Both the position numbers and the translations under genes were made by a program. 64,000 bases of DNA from an uncultured Clostridia bacterium (GTDB taxonomy: Bacteria; Bacillota; Clostridia; Oscillospirales; CAG-272): the NCBI GenBank assembly GCA_948466345.1, contig CAOKAC010000001.1, positions 62,001-126,000 on the forward strand. The letters run 5' to 3'. Below, one piece after another: positions 43,163 through 53,321 of the stretch. The notes under the pieces were generated by a model. That model did not search any database. It had not been told where the DNA came from and worked only from the letters and a program-made list of their open reading frames with translations. Positions within the stretch are counted from its first letter, which is position 1. The number at the start of each line of letters is the position of its first letter.

Positions 43163-45322
43163 TTATGCCAACTGCTCTGTCGTCTCCAGCTCGCCAGGCA
43201 TTTTTGACATTTGTCGCTGCGCCATAACCAGTTCATAATACAGGCCCTCTCTGGCAAGCAGTTCCTCATGCGTGCCGACTTCCGCTACACGGCCATGATC
43301 CAGCACTACTAAACGGGAAGCATTCCGCAAAGTAGATAACCGATGAGCAATCGCTATAGTCGTCCTGCCAGCGATCAACTTTTGCAGGGCGTCCTGTATA
43401 TCCTTTTCCGTTTCTGTATCCAATGAAGCTGTGGCTTCATCCAAAATTAAAATTTTAGGATTATGGAGCAGCGCACGGGCTATCGCCACTCGCTGCCGTT
43501 CCCCACCGGATAAAGTATGCCCTCTTTCTCCGACCAGCGTATTATATCCATCGGGCAGCTTCACAGCAAAAGAATGTACTCCGGCAAGCTTTGCCGCTGT
43601 GACCACTTCGTCATAGGAAGCGTCCGGTTTGGAATAACAAATATTTTGCAGCAGCGTTCCGGCAAATAGAAATGTCTCCTGCAGTACTGCGCCGATTTGG
43701 CTGCGCAGGGATTGCTGCGCAATATCCCGCAAATCCGTTCCATCAATTCGAATGGCTCCGTCGTCCGGATCATACATCCGCATCACCAAATTGATCAGTG
43801 TGGATTTCCCTGCGCCGGAACGTCCAACAATACCGATCATTTCTCCCGGCTTTATCTGCAAGTTTACTTTACGCAGCACGTCTTTTGCGTCTTCATATCC
43901 AAAGGATACATTATCCAGTTCAATATTGCCTACAATGTTTTGATCCACAGCATCTTCTCTGTCCGCTACATCCTCTTGCTCATCCAGCACATCGAACACA
44001 CGGACAAGAGAAGTCATAGTCCGCGCCAGGCGACGAGGCATAAAAGACAACCAGCGCAGCGGGCCATAAATCATCGCAACATAAGCCGAAAACTGCTGCA
44101 TAGCGCCAAGAGTCATGGTCCCATCTAAAATTTGGTTTCCTACATAATACAGCAGAAAAAATTCGCCTACGCCCATCAAAAAATTGGTAATAGGAGAAAT
44201 CACAGCAAAATATGTTTCATTTTGGATCCGCACATCCGTCTCTCGCAAATTGACCGCATCGTACCGATCCATCTCTTTTTTCTCCATACCAAAGGCCTTG
44301 ACTACTCGGATACCTGAAAAAATATCGTACAGGGTTTCATACAGTCGATTGCCACGCCACCACTGTTTGCGGTAACGTGGCCCCAAATACCTCCACATAA
44401 GGCGGTGAGACAACATTACCAGGGGGGCCGGCAGCAAAACCATCAGTGCCAGCCGCCAATCATATACGAATAAAACAACGCCAAGGCTAAACAAAGTAAG
44501 CATCTGTTCGATCAGCCCGCCTACGTCGCTGGTAAAAAAGTCCTGAAGCTGATTCGAATCCTGCGTAACCCGATTCATCAGTTCTCCCGCTGTCCTCTGG
44601 GACACCTTAGATAGAGAAAGAGCCTCGATTTTTTGAAACAGCGTCTGGCGCAGGACAACGATTAGTTCGGTTCCTGCACGCACCTGGACAAAGCTGCGGG
44701 CGATGCCCAGAAGCCGTACCGCAAAAGTGACCAGCAGAATCATAAGCACCGCTAAAACATACTGGCCAGCTTCCGGAAGCTGGTCTGCCTTGATATAATC
44801 GTCCACCAGCACCCGATTGAGATACGGCAGCACCAAATTCAGCGCTGCTACCGCAATAAAAATCAATACAGACAGATAAATATAGCCGCGGCTGGACTTT
44901 GCCATTTTCCACAAACGCCGCAAATATCCGCCTTTTTTTGTACAGCGGGGACAGATTTCCGAATCCGGCAGATACGGCCGATGACACTTGGGACAAACTG
45001 CTTTTTTATACTGTTTCCATTCCTCTGTGGGAACAGCGCCGTCTAAAAAACGATTCATCCGTTTGGACGCTGCGGAAAATACCGCAAGATAATCCATAGT
45101 GCCCCGGCATATCAGATGATCCCCATTTTCGCGGCAGACCTCCAACGCCACACTGCCCACACCCACATCACATCGAAATTCTCGAACCCCTTCCATAGGG
45201 ATCCATTTTTCCTTTCCGGAAGCGATGATGCGCAGGCCGTCTGCAAAAAATTCTACCTGTCCCGATATCATCTCATTATCCGGATCCAGATTGAACGGGA
45301 TCCGCGTGATACAGTTATCCAT
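43163..45322 (-). CDS. ABC exporter with N-terminal zinc ribbon (second half)
   Basis: A 719-residue fused transporter half. Residues about 1-105 form a PH- or DUF1854-like beta domain, residues 110-130 a zinc ribbon (CPKCHRPYLPDSEICPRC), then six membrane helices. The nucleotide-binding domain has Walker A GRSGAGKST, signature LSGGERQRVAIA and Walker B ILILDEATASLD. With its partner encoded at 45909-48197 it probably forms a heterodimeric exporter. Both halves carry the unusual cytoplasmic zinc-ribbon extension. Substrate unknown. Confidence 0.9.
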   Translation of the reverse strand: MDNCITRIPFNLDPDNEMISGQVEFFADGLRIIASGKEKWIPMEGVREFRCDVGVGSVALEVCRENGDHLICRGTMDYLAVFSAASKRMNRFLDGAVPTEEWKQYKKAVCPKCHRPYLPDSEICPRCTKKGGYLRRLWKMAKSSRGYIYLSVLIFIAVAALNLVLPYLNRVLVDDYIKADQLPEAGQYVLAVLMILLVTFAVRLLGIARSFVQVRAGTELIVVLRQTLFQKIEALSLSKVSQRTAGELMNRVTQDSNQLQDFFTSDVGGLIEQMLTLFSLGVVLFVYDWRLALMVLLPAPLVMLSHRLMWRYLGPRYRKQWWRGNRLYETLYDIFSGIRVVKAFGMEKKEMDRYDAVNLRETDVRIQNETYFAVISPITNFLMGVGEFFLLYYVGNQILDGTMTLGAMQQFSAYVAMIYGPLRWLSFMPRRLARTMTSLVRVFDVLDEQEDVADREDAVDQNIVGNIELDNVSFGYEDAKDVLRKVNLQIKPGEMIGIVGRSGAGKSTLINLVMRMYDPDDGAIRIDGTDLRDIAQQSLRSQIGAVLQETFLFAGTLLQNICYSKPDASYDEVVTAAKLAGVHSFAVKLPDGYNTLVGERGHTLSGGERQRVAIARALLHNPKILILDEATASLDTETEKDIQDALQKLIAGRTTIAIAHRLSTLRNASRLVVLDHGRVAEVGTHEELLAREGLYYELVMAQRQMSKMPGELETTEQLA

Positions 45323-45332
45323 TCCAGCCCCC

Positions 45333-45899
45333 TTACAAATACAGTTCGATCCTGCGCAGGCTGTGTCGATCCAATGCTTTTAAGCTTTCAATCACATATC
45401 GGTTTCCATAGTTATCAAAAACGAATACTTTGTCCTCCCCTACCCGCAGCAAGTTGCGGAAGGTGTCCTGAAGCGTAAACTGCAGCTCTCCTGCGTCGCT
45501 CTCTGCCTGCCAGAAGGAGTATCCGTGCGCTTCCTTCAACGATACAATCCTTGTAATCCTTGGAGTATAATACTTGTGCTCCAATTCGCTGCGTAAAATT
45601 TCCTGCGCCGCTTCATCAAAGTCAGCCATTTCCCGTATCAAACCGATCTCTTCCTGATCCTTGTTTTGTACAGATATATACTCTTCCAAAAGGTCGAAAG
45701 GGAACGCACGATGCAGCCAAATTCGATTGTGTTCCTCCACTGTTTTGGTTCCATCCTCCTGCCGGCATAGAATCCGCGCACCGGGAAACCCGTTTTTTAA
45801 AAAAATTTCCGTATTGCCCCGGTGCAGATATCGAATTTCTGCCACATCAGAAAGTTTGCGAACGGTTTCTTTCTCCTGCGATGCTTCATTCATTTTCAT
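45333..45899 (-). CDS. DUF1854-family protein
   Basis: A 188-residue soluble protein with the DUF1854 layout: LHRGNTEIFLKNGFPGARIL, an acidic linker (EEIGLIREMADFDEAAQEIL), YYTPRITRIVSLKEAHGYSF and a C-terminal DNYGNRYVIESLKALDRHSL. In some Proteobacteria DUF1854 is linked to cyanophycin metabolism; no cyanophycin gene is seen here. It sits between the two ABC halves, 9-10 bases from each, so it is probably a dedicated regulatory subunit. Confidence 0.85.
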   Translation of the reverse strand: MKMNEASQEKETVRKLSDVAEIRYLHRGNTEIFLKNGFPGARILCRQEDGTKTVEEHNRIWLHRAFPFDLLEEYISVQNKDQEEIGLIREMADFDEAAQEILRSELEHKYYTPRITRIVSLKEAHGYSFWQAESDAGELQFTLQDTFRNLLRVGEDKVFVFDNYGNRYVIESLKALDRHSLRRIELYL

Positions 45900-45908
45900 G
45901 ACGCCTCC

Positions 45909-48197
45909 TTATTCCTGAATCCCCGCATTTTTCAATGCTTCATACTGAAGCGTATATAGCTTATGATAAATACCTTCTTTTTCTAAAAGCGCAGTATGCG
46001 TACCGGCTTCCGTCACCTTACCGTTTTCAATTACCATCAATGTATCTGCATCTCGTAAGGTAGACAACCGATGTGCGATCATAATAGTTGTTCTGCCTCG
46101 AGAAAGCTTTTCCAGAGCAGTTTGAATCAACCGCTCCGTTTTGGTATCCATTGCGGAAGTGGCCTCATCCATAATCAGAATTTTCGGCGCCATTAAAATC
46201 GCGCGGGCAATAGAAACCCGCTGCCGCTCTCCCCCGGAGAGGTCTTTATGTCCCCAACCAATCTTGGTAGAATATCCGTCCGGCAGCTTCATAATAAAAT
46301 CGTGCGCGCCGGAGGCTTTGGAAGCGGCAATCACCTCTTCCATCGTAACGTCTGGTGCAGCATAGCGGATATTGTCTAAAATTGTTCCCTGAAAGAGATA
46401 TGTTTCTTGGGAGACAATGGCAATATTTTTTCGGAGGGTCTCAAAAGAAAGGCAGCGCACATCTACCCCATCAATGAGTACTCTGCCTTTGTCGGCATCA
46501 TACAGCCGGATGATAAGATTTGCAATGGTGGATTTCCCGGCGCCGGTATGACCTACGATCCCAATTTTCTTCCCAGGCGCAATATCAAAAGATACATTAT
46601 CGATAATTTTGCGGGTTTTATCATACCCAAATTCTACGTTTTCAAAGGTAACACGCCCCTGCAGCTGCGCAAGGGTTACAGCGTCTTGTGCTTCACGTAC
46701 CTCCGGCTCCGCGTCCATGATCTCCATCAACCGGAACATGGCATTCATATTTTCAGAAATCCGATAGTTGATGTCCACAAAAAAGCTCATAGGGTTATAC
46801 AATAAAGTAGTATAAGATAAAAATGTAAGTAGCAGACCATAAGTCATCCTGTCGCCTGCCACCCGCCATCCACCGATTCCAAGAACCAGAATGGAACTGA
46901 TAGAAAATAAAAAGGTAACCAGCGGAAAAACCGTTCCGTTATAAAGAGATACATTTTGGCTTGCCTGCGCAAAGGCCGTGTTTCTCTTTTCAAAGCGATG
47001 AATCTCTGTGCTTTCTTTAGAAAAAGCCTTCACCACGCGCACGCCGCCCAACGCGTCTGCCAGCATTCCGTTCATTCGACGAGAACTGGAATACCGTCGG
47101 GCATACAGTTTGCGCATATGTTTGTAAAGCTGCACAATCGCCACAATAAAAACAGGGCAAAACACCAATGCTACCAAGGCAAGCTGCCAATCGATTATAA
47201 ACAGAATCACCACCACGGCGATAGTCTGGATTATGTTGATAATCAGATACGGAAATCCTTCTACGAAAAACCAGTATATACTGTCCGCGTCCCAGAACAC
47301 CTGATTCATAAGCGATCCTGTTTGCCGCTTGGAAAAAAAGCTGATGGAAAGCCGTTCGATAGAGTGAAAAATTATATTTTTTAAATCGTAGGTAATCTTT
47401 GGAACAATCCGCGCGGTAAGGACTTCGTTAATCATATTAATCAGCAATGCCAATAGTCGAGTCGACACAATCAGAAAGATTACCAAACCCACCTGTCCGT
47501 AAAAATTTCCGCCCTCGGTAAGTACCTGGTCAAAGAAAAATCCGGAACTGATATACGGTGTCAAAACGCCAAGGAGAGTCGTCAGAGCCATAGCAGCAAG
47601 AATCACAATCACCTGCCACTTATACTTTACGATAAATGTTCCCATCCTGCGGACAACGCTCATCCGATTCATACAGGCAGGGCACAGTTTTCTGCTCTGA
47701 TCCGGATATAATCTGCCGCATTTTGGGCAGTATCGATCATCCTCCTGCTCTTTTGGAGAATCAAAGGAGCCTTTTTCTTTGTATTCGTTGAGACACGCAC
47801 AAAACTGGATCATTTCCTCCATTTTATAACAGGACAAATGGGTCAGCAGTACATATGCTTCTTTTCCAGTGTCGAAGGCGGTAAGAATACAGCCCGATAT
47901 CTGTTGTTCCACACGAAAATCCTTGAGTGTTTTCAGCGCATACTCGTCAAAGGATAACTGACCGAATTTTACCTCCAGCCGGCTGCGATTCAGACGTCCT
48001 ACATGCTCTTTAGGAATAATTCGCTGAATACCGCCAATCATTGTTAAGGTATCTTTTGTTACAAAAATCCAGTTGTCGCAGTTTACTCCCTCACGATTTC
48101 TATCGGCGTATACGGCAAGCAAAGCATTTTCCTTTGTTATGCCCCGCCTTGCCGCTGCTTCATATACACCGGATGGGATCTGTTCTATTTCCGTCAT
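45909..48197 (-). CDS. ABC exporter with N-terminal zinc ribbon (first half)
   Basis: A 762-residue protein. The N-terminal ~160 residues form a beta domain similar in position to that of its partner, then a zinc ribbon CPKCGRLYPDQSRKLCPAC, six membrane helices, and an ATPase with GHTGAGKST, LSGGERQRVSIA and ILIMDEATSAMD. The ATP site residues look complete. I chose the ATG at 48197, preceded by GGGGAGGGAG, over one 36 bases upstream. First gene of the three-gene operon. Confidence 0.9.
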   Translation of the reverse strand: MTEIEQIPSGVYEAAARRGITKENALLAVYADRNREGVNCDNWIFVTKDTLTMIGGIQRIIPKEHVGRLNRSRLEVKFGQLSFDEYALKTLKDFRVEQQISGCILTAFDTGKEAYVLLTHLSCYKMEEMIQFCACLNEYKEKGSFDSPKEQEDDRYCPKCGRLYPDQSRKLCPACMNRMSVVRRMGTFIVKYKWQVIVILAAMALTTLLGVLTPYISSGFFFDQVLTEGGNFYGQVGLVIFLIVSTRLLALLINMINEVLTARIVPKITYDLKNIIFHSIERLSISFFSKRQTGSLMNQVFWDADSIYWFFVEGFPYLIINIIQTIAVVVILFIIDWQLALVALVFCPVFIVAIVQLYKHMRKLYARRYSSSRRMNGMLADALGGVRVVKAFSKESTEIHRFEKRNTAFAQASQNVSLYNGTVFPLVTFLFSISSILVLGIGGWRVAGDRMTYGLLLTFLSYTTLLYNPMSFFVDINYRISENMNAMFRLMEIMDAEPEVREAQDAVTLAQLQGRVTFENVEFGYDKTRKIIDNVSFDIAPGKKIGIVGHTGAGKSTIANLIIRLYDADKGRVLIDGVDVRCLSFETLRKNIAIVSQETYLFQGTILDNIRYAAPDVTMEEVIAASKASGAHDFIMKLPDGYSTKIGWGHKDLSGGERQRVSIARAILMAPKILIMDEATSAMDTKTERLIQTALEKLSRGRTTIMIAHRLSTLRDADTLMVIENGKVTEAGTHTALLEKEGIYHKLYTLQYEALKNAGIQE

Positions 48198-48255
48198 AAC
48201 TCCCTCCCCTTTTTCTATTGTCGCTTCTTTCATGCTTGCATTCCCTTACAAAAAG

Positions 48256-48323
48256 AAAACCTTTGCAAAGGATACATCGCGGGGTATATTCCTCCCGTTC
48301 TTATATCCAGCTGCAAAGGTTTT
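48256..48323 (-). terminator. Large-loop terminator after the RpiB-like gene
   Basis: On the minus strand AAAACCTTTGCA (48323-48312) pairs with TGCAAAGGTTTT (48267-48256) across a 44-base loop that itself can fold. It separates the isomerase gene from the ABC operon. Confidence 0.55.
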
Positions 48324-48351
48324 ATATCTTGTTTTGGAGCGCAAATGGGCT

Positions 48352-48933
48352 TTATTTACGCTTGAGTTCCTCAGGCTTCGGACAATCCTCCAAGGGAATG
48401 TCTATCGCGTTGGGGAAGGTAAAACCGTTCTTCTTGAAAGTTTCATAGTCAAAGGTGTCCAGCTCATCATAAGCCAGTTTATGAAACTCGTAAAAATTGG
48501 GCCACCATTCGTAGCCATCACCCAAATTATGATACAAAAATGCCTCTGCTATTTCAATACCCATCGGAGGAGCAACATAGGCTCCGCCCATAGAAATTAC
48601 GTTACAATTGTTGCCTGTGATGCAGCGCAGTGCTGCAGGCACACTTTCTACAACTGCCGCGTGTACATGGGGACACTTACTGGCCGCGATATGAATACCC
48701 ATTCCAGTTCCGCAGAACAACATTGCACGTTCAAATTCTCCCTCGGCAATTTTTGCGCCGACACGCAAACCGATTCTGTGGAACATTTCCGGATTCTTTT
48801 CATCCGTAGTTTTAACACCGATATCTGTACATGTCCAGCCGCACTTCTCCAGATGGGCAACAACTGCGTTTTTCAGCGCAACGCCTGCAAAATCCGCAGC
48901 AACTAAAACCTGTTTATCCTTTATTGTTTTCAT
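48352..48933 (-). CDS. RpiB/LacA/LacB-family sugar-phosphate isomerase
   Basis: A 193-residue protein with VAADFAGVALKNAVVAHLEK at the N-terminus and GTGMGIHIAASKCPHVHAAV, the conserved catalytic loop. The family interconverts ribose/ribulose 5-phosphate or related sugar phosphates. It is longer than typical RpiB (~150), with a C-terminal extension after residue about 150. AAGGA precedes the ATG. The exact substrate is not decided by sequence. Confidence 0.85.
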   Translation of the reverse strand: MKTIKDKQVLVAADFAGVALKNAVVAHLEKCGWTCTDIGVKTTDEKNPEMFHRIGLRVGAKIAEGEFERAMLFCGTGMGIHIAASKCPHVHAAVVESVPAALRCITGNNCNVISMGGAYVAPPMGIEIAEAFLYHNLGDGYEWWPNFYEFHKLAYDELDTFDYETFKKNGFTFPNAIDIPLEDCPKPEELKRK

Positions 48934-49048
48934 CTATATATCCTTTCTCATTGTTTCATATACTGGCTTTTAGGAAGCCTGTTTCTGCATTGTAGCATCG
49001 TCCGATGCAATTGTCAATATATTTTGTGCATTTTCAAACTTTTTTTGG

Positions 49049-49906
49049 TTATTCTGCAGCATCCGGTACAAAAGATGCAATTGCGCACAAAAGCGCTGCA
49101 TGATATTTTAGTTGCTCCAGCTTTGTTTCATTTCCCATAATCCCGGACGCATCCTTAGAACGCACAGCAAGCATTGTATCTGCCGGGATAAATCGGATGC
49201 CGGGATAATATGCATAAAACGCTGTGTCCCCCAGCCGGATTCCATACGCATCTGCAGCACAATCCGGCAGCTTCTCTCCAAAAATATCAGACAGGGGCAT
49301 AAAGCCGTCCATATCCCGAATTTGCTCATACAAAGCAGGATCCAGCATACACAGCATGTGCTTGGCTGCAGTCATTTCCGTTTGGAAACGACCGTAGGAA
49401 GCCCGCATACCACTGTAATCAGGATAATAGTCCTCATTCTGTGCCTTTGCCTCTTCCTGTTTCTTTTCTATCTGTTCTTCAGACAAATAGGTATTATCTG
49501 TAAAACTAATGGCTTTTTCTCCGTCTCCGTTATAGTCTTCCATCACCTGGGTGAGGGCCTCTTCCAGTGCAGTATATCGACTACCGATAAAGGCTACCGG
49601 TCCGGTATACATAATGTGCACGTCCGGCCGCACATAGGTGAGAATCTGCCATACCAAAACTGCTCCGATCACCACTGCAAAGGTAATCAGCCCTGCGTGC
49701 CACTTATGCTGATACCAAAAATTTTCCAGCCACGTCATCTTTTTACCAGTATACTGACTTTCATGTTCGTTTTGCAGATTTTCTCCTTTGGCCTGCAGTA
49801 TACGCATAGCAGCAGACATGGGAACATCGTTGTTTTCACCAGCGGCGTCCACATCCGATGTTTGCGCTTCCATCGGCAGATCCTTTTTATCCTTGTCTTC
49901 CATTTT
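49049..49906 (-). CDS. Single-span membrane protein of unknown function
   Basis: A 285-residue protein: a charged N-terminal ~75 residues, one membrane helix (HAGLITFAVVIGAVLVWQIL, about residues 86-105), and an extracellular domain with a Ca-loop-like DYNGDGEKA. I recognise no family. I chose the ATG at 49906 although its ribosome site is weak. It lies between the isomerase and greA genes and may be transcribed with greA. Confidence 0.6.
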   Translation of the reverse strand, partial: KMEDKDKKDLPMEAQTSDVDAAGENNDVPMSAAMRILQAKGENLQNEHESQYTGKKMTWLENFWYQHKWHAGLITFAVVIGAVLVWQILTYVRPDVHIMYTGPVAFIGSRYTALEEALTQVMEDYNGDGEKAISFTDNTYLSEEQIEKKQEEAKAQNEDYYPDYSGMRASYGRFQTEMTAAKHMLCMLDPALYEQIRDMDGFMPLSDIFGEKLPDCAADAYGIRLGDTAFYAYYPGIRFIPADTMLAVRSKDASGIMGNETKLEQLKYHAALLCAIASFVPDAAE

Positions 49907-50067
49907 TAACCCCACACATTCGGGAGCAAATTCGCTCCGTCAAAATACAACAGCGCCCCAGCCGACAAATGCCGAAATGGGACGCCAAACGGTACAATAT
50001 AACGTGCGCCGCCATATACCGTATATCTCCGCTATCAGCAGGCAAAATTACCTGGACAGCCAAACCA

Positions 50068-50562
50068 TCAGTTCTTTTTCGCTCTGGAAACCTCTAAAAT
50101 TTTCAGGTGTACTTCTCCGCAGGGAGCAGTATAAGACACCTTATCCCCGGCACGTGCACCCATCATGGCACTGCCAATAGGGCTGCGATCCGTGATCATG
50201 TTCATAGCAGCGTTTACCTCATTGGAACCTACCATAATATATTCGATTTCTTCTTCAAACGTTTCATCATATACCTTCACTTTGGAACCAATGTTTACCA
50301 CATCATCCTTGAGTTCCGACTCGTCTATAATCTTTGCGTTTTTGATCAGGTCTTCCACTTCCGCGATTCTTGCATAGCATTTTGCCTGCGCGTCTCTGGC
50401 CTCATCATATTCGCTGTTCTCGGAAAGGTCTCCGTGACTTCTAGCCTCTGCCAGCTGTACTTTGATTTCCGGCACCCGCACATCTTTTAGATATGCCAGT
50501 TCGTCCAGCAGCTGCTGATATCCTTCTTTCGTATACAATGTGAAATTTGTCTCGTTGCTCAT
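50068..50562 (-). CDS. greA: Transcription elongation factor GreA
   Basis: A 164-residue protein with the GreA N-terminal coiled coil (LYTKEGYQQLLDELAYLKDV, and ARSHGDLSENSEYDEARDAQ with the acidic tip) and the C-terminal FKBP-like domain (DRSPIGSAMMGARAGDKV). It stimulates cleavage of backtracked transcripts by RNA polymerase. A GAAAGGA site precedes the ATG. Confidence 0.97.
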   Translation of the reverse strand: MSNETNFTLYTKEGYQQLLDELAYLKDVRVPEIKVQLAEARSHGDLSENSEYDEARDAQAKCYARIAEVEDLIKNAKIIDESELKDDVVNIGSKVKVYDETFEEEIEYIMVGSNEVNAAMNMITDRSPIGSAMMGARAGDKVSYTAPCGEVHLKILEVSRAKKN

Positions 50563-50596
50563 AACTATATCCTTTCAAATAAATCTTTAAAATTAT

Positions 50597-51970
50597 TTAC
50601 GCAGCCGGCAAAGCATTATATGCTGCCGCAAGCTGATTGTCTTCCTCATCTGTAACTTTATAAATGTTTTTTCCTTCCAGTGCCTCGTCCAATTCTGCAA
50701 CGATATCCGGCGTCACTCCTACCCCGTCAAAATTATCTGAAAAAGGCGGGCAATAGTACCGATACGTATACTTAAACCCTGTACCATCTTCAAAGGAACG
50801 AATGGTCTGCATACTCCCCTTACCATAGGTCTGCACGCCTACGACTTGAGCCTTATCATAATCCTGCAGCGCTGAAGCAAAAAGCTCTCCTGCACTGGCC
50901 GTTCCCTCATTGACCAAAACAACCAGCGGCAGCTCCAATGCCTGAGCGTCTGATTCGTATACAATTTCTTCCTTCCCGTTCTTATCGATTGTACGGATCA
51001 CAGGCCCTTCCGGCAAAAGCGTGTCCAGCACGCTGCACACAGAATCCAAATCCCCACCGGGATTATACCGCACATCCAGAATCAGGCGTTTGGCGCCGGC
51101 AGACTGCAGACTTTGCACAGCGTCGGCAAACTGATCCGGCGTGCCGCCGTCAAAAGAAGTAATTCGGATGACGCCAACGGTAGGATCCGGGGCATACAGA
51201 CGGCTGCTTACCGTATATTCCGTAATATATCCTCGCTTGATTGAAAAAGTAAGTTCCTCTATCTCTTCCTGCTTTTCTCCACGCTGTACCACAAAAGAAG
51301 CATAAGTATCCGCCTCTCCCTGCAGCATGGAAACTGCCATACTGTATCCAACCTCCGCCACACTGTAGCGCTGGTCATCCTCGATTATATAGGCGATCTG
51401 GTCTCCGGGCATGACGCCCGCTTCCAGAGCAGGCGAATCCGGATATACGGAGATAATTTCAATCAGCCCCGTTTCCGTATTCATGATCACGCTGATGCCG
51501 ATTCCCTGCATTTCTCCGCGGTTATCCGCTATGAGTGCAGAAAATTCTTCTTTCGTATAATATTCCGCGTATGGATCTCCTAGTCCGGCCATATAACCCT
51601 TTAGAATCCAATCAGTCAAAACGTCCTCATTGATTTCACCTACATATTCCCCGCGAACCAATGTATCTAAAAGTTCCATTTTTCCCACAGCCCGGTCAAC
51701 GGCTCCCGAACCACTATTCCACCCTCGCTCACCCTGTATATACCAAACTGAAAGAAATACATACGTCGTCATAAACGTGGCGACGATACACAATGCTGCG
51801 ATGACAATTACCGCCGAAGCAGATACCGTTCGCTTTTTCTTTTGTCGTAAAACGGGAGCAGGCGGCGCAATACATGCGTCTTTGTCAAGATGCTGCTCAC
51901 TTATTGGCGTATAAGGTGTTGTTCCCTCCTGGGTTTTATCGGGCTGCCGACCCTCATTTTCATCCATCAT
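50597..51970 (-). CDS. S41-family carboxyl-terminal processing protease
   Basis: A protease of about 457 residues. A cytoplasmic N-terminal tail of ~45 residues, one membrane helix (VIVIAALCIVATFMTTYVFL), a PDZ domain (GIGISVIMNTETGLIEI to LEAGVMPGDQI), and the S41 core with the Ser/Lys dyad in EGTASAGELFASAL and TYGKGSMQ. It acts outside the membrane on wall or signalling proteins. The start is one of four Met codons; 51970 has the best AAGGAAGG spacing. It lies beside the EnvC-like gene, a typical clostridial order. Confidence 0.92.
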   Translation of the reverse strand: MMDENEGRQPDKTQEGTTPYTPISEQHLDKDACIAPPAPVLRQKKKRTVSASAVIVIAALCIVATFMTTYVFLSVWYIQGERGWNSGSGAVDRAVGKMELLDTLVRGEYVGEINEDVLTDWILKGYMAGLGDPYAEYYTKEEFSALIADNRGEMQGIGISVIMNTETGLIEIISVYPDSPALEAGVMPGDQIAYIIEDDQRYSVAEVGYSMAVSMLQGEADTYASFVVQRGEKQEEIEELTFSIKRGYITEYTVSSRLYAPDPTVGVIRITSFDGGTPDQFADAVQSLQSAGAKRLILDVRYNPGGDLDSVCSVLDTLLPEGPVIRTIDKNGKEEIVYESDAQALELPLVVLVNEGTASAGELFASALQDYDKAQVVGVQTYGKGSMQTIRSFEDGTGFKYTYRYYCPPFSDNFDGVGVTPDIVAELDEALEGKNIYKVTDEEDNQLAAAYNALPAA

Positions 51971-52070
51971 AATTGCCATGCCTTCCTTGATCACAGATTT
52001 CTCTTTCCAGTTTAACCGAAATCTATTTTTTCAAACAAAGTTCTGCATTTCTGCCTGAAAGTACAAAGCA

Positions 52071-52103
52071 AGTCTGAAAACAGAATTTTTCTGCTTTCAG
52101 ACT
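52071..52103 (-). terminator. Terminator after the EnvC-like gene
   Basis: AGTCTGAAA pairs with TTTCAGACT, with CAGAA and TTCTG inside. Confidence 0.75.
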
Positions 52104-52124
52104 TTGCCAGACTATTTAAAAATA

Positions 52125-53321
52125 TCAAACGCCTTTTGTTACGTAATTTAGAGGATTGGTACGGTTCCCGTTGATACGGAATTCAAAGTGCAGGTGATTC
52201 CCTGTAGAAAAGCCTGTACAACCTACATAACCGATTACCTGTCCTTTTGCCACGGTTTGCCCTGCCACAGCAGCCAAAGAACTGCAGTGTGCATACAGGG
52301 TAGATCTTCCATTACCATGATCGATCAATACATAATATCCATAGCTGGAATGGCTTTCTGCCTTGAGCACAGTGCCGTCATTGGAAGCATAAATCGGCGT
52401 ACCGGCGGCAATAGCCGTATCCAACGCGTAATGAGGTTTGCCCGCAGGGTCTATGCCGCCATAGTAGCAAGTAATCGTTCCCTTGCCTACCGGCAAAGGC
52501 CACATAAATTCTCCGTTTGCCGTAACCTGTGAGGAATTTTGTTTCTGCAGATCCCGCAGATATGCAGTCAATTCCCGGTCCAGTTTGTCTTCTTCCTTTT
52601 TAGCGGCTTCATACTGGGACTGATAAGCGGCCTCATCGTCCTTCAACGATTGATAATAGCTGGCCGCTTGGGCGGCAAGCCGTTCATTTTCCGCTTTATC
52701 GGCTTCCATAGCTTCCAACGTGCTTTTCTGAAGCGCAATGGACTCCTCCAGATTGTTCCGTTCCTTTTCCAAATCCTCTTTTTCAGTTTTATACTGTTCC
52801 ATCATGGTCTTGTCGTACTCCAGCATGGAATTAATTCTATCCATGCGGCTCAAAAAGTCACTGACACTGTCCGCCCCCAGCAGCATGCTAAGATAGCTGA
52901 CGGAACCCTCTTCATAGGACATCCGCATTCTTTCCTGAAATTTTTCAAAGGTTTTCTCGATGGACGTTTCTTTTTCTGTAATAGATGCTTTCGTCTCTTC
53001 GATACGAGTTTCCAGTTCATCCAAAAGAGACTGTGATATAGAAATTTTTTGTGACAGCGTATAGACCAAGGAATCCAGGTCTTTCTTATGCTCCGCTGTC
53101 TCGCTGGCTTTATCTTTTACATTAGCGATCTTTTGCTGCAGTTCTTTCTTCGTTCTATCCAATTCAGCAATCTGATCTTCATATTTTTTCACACGGGCAT
53201 TTTCCGCGTTGGCATAGTTGCCAGGCGCCGGCGCCATAACCAACAGCGCCGCTGTAAGCACCATTGCAAGGATTGCCGCCAAAGCGCGGATTCCACGCCG
53301 TTTTACATGAATAAAATACAT
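52125..53321 (-). CDS. EnvC-type murein hydrolase activator / M23 peptidase
   Basis: A 398-residue secreted protein: N-terminal signal (IRALAAILAMVLTAALLVMA), a long coiled coil (residues about 45-255), and a C-terminal M23 domain with HYALDTAIAAG, GRSTLYAHCSSL and HLHFEFRING, which includes the zinc-ligand histidines. It likely activates or performs peptidoglycan cleavage under FtsEX control. The ftsX gene ends 84 bases upstream. Confidence 0.92.
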   Translation of the reverse strand: MYFIHVKRRGIRALAAILAMVLTAALLVMAPAPGNYANAENARVKKYEDQIAELDRTKKELQQKIANVKDKASETAEHKKDLDSLVYTLSQKISISQSLLDELETRIEETKASITEKETSIEKTFEKFQERMRMSYEEGSVSYLSMLLGADSVSDFLSRMDRINSMLEYDKTMMEQYKTEKEDLEKERNNLEESIALQKSTLEAMEADKAENERLAAQAASYYQSLKDDEAAYQSQYEAAKKEEDKLDRELTAYLRDLQKQNSSQVTANGEFMWPLPVGKGTITCYYGGIDPAGKPHYALDTAIAAGTPIYASNDGTVLKAESHSSYGYYVLIDHGNGRSTLYAHCSSLAAVAGQTVAKGQVIGYVGCTGFSTGNHLHFEFRINGNRTNPLNYVTKGV

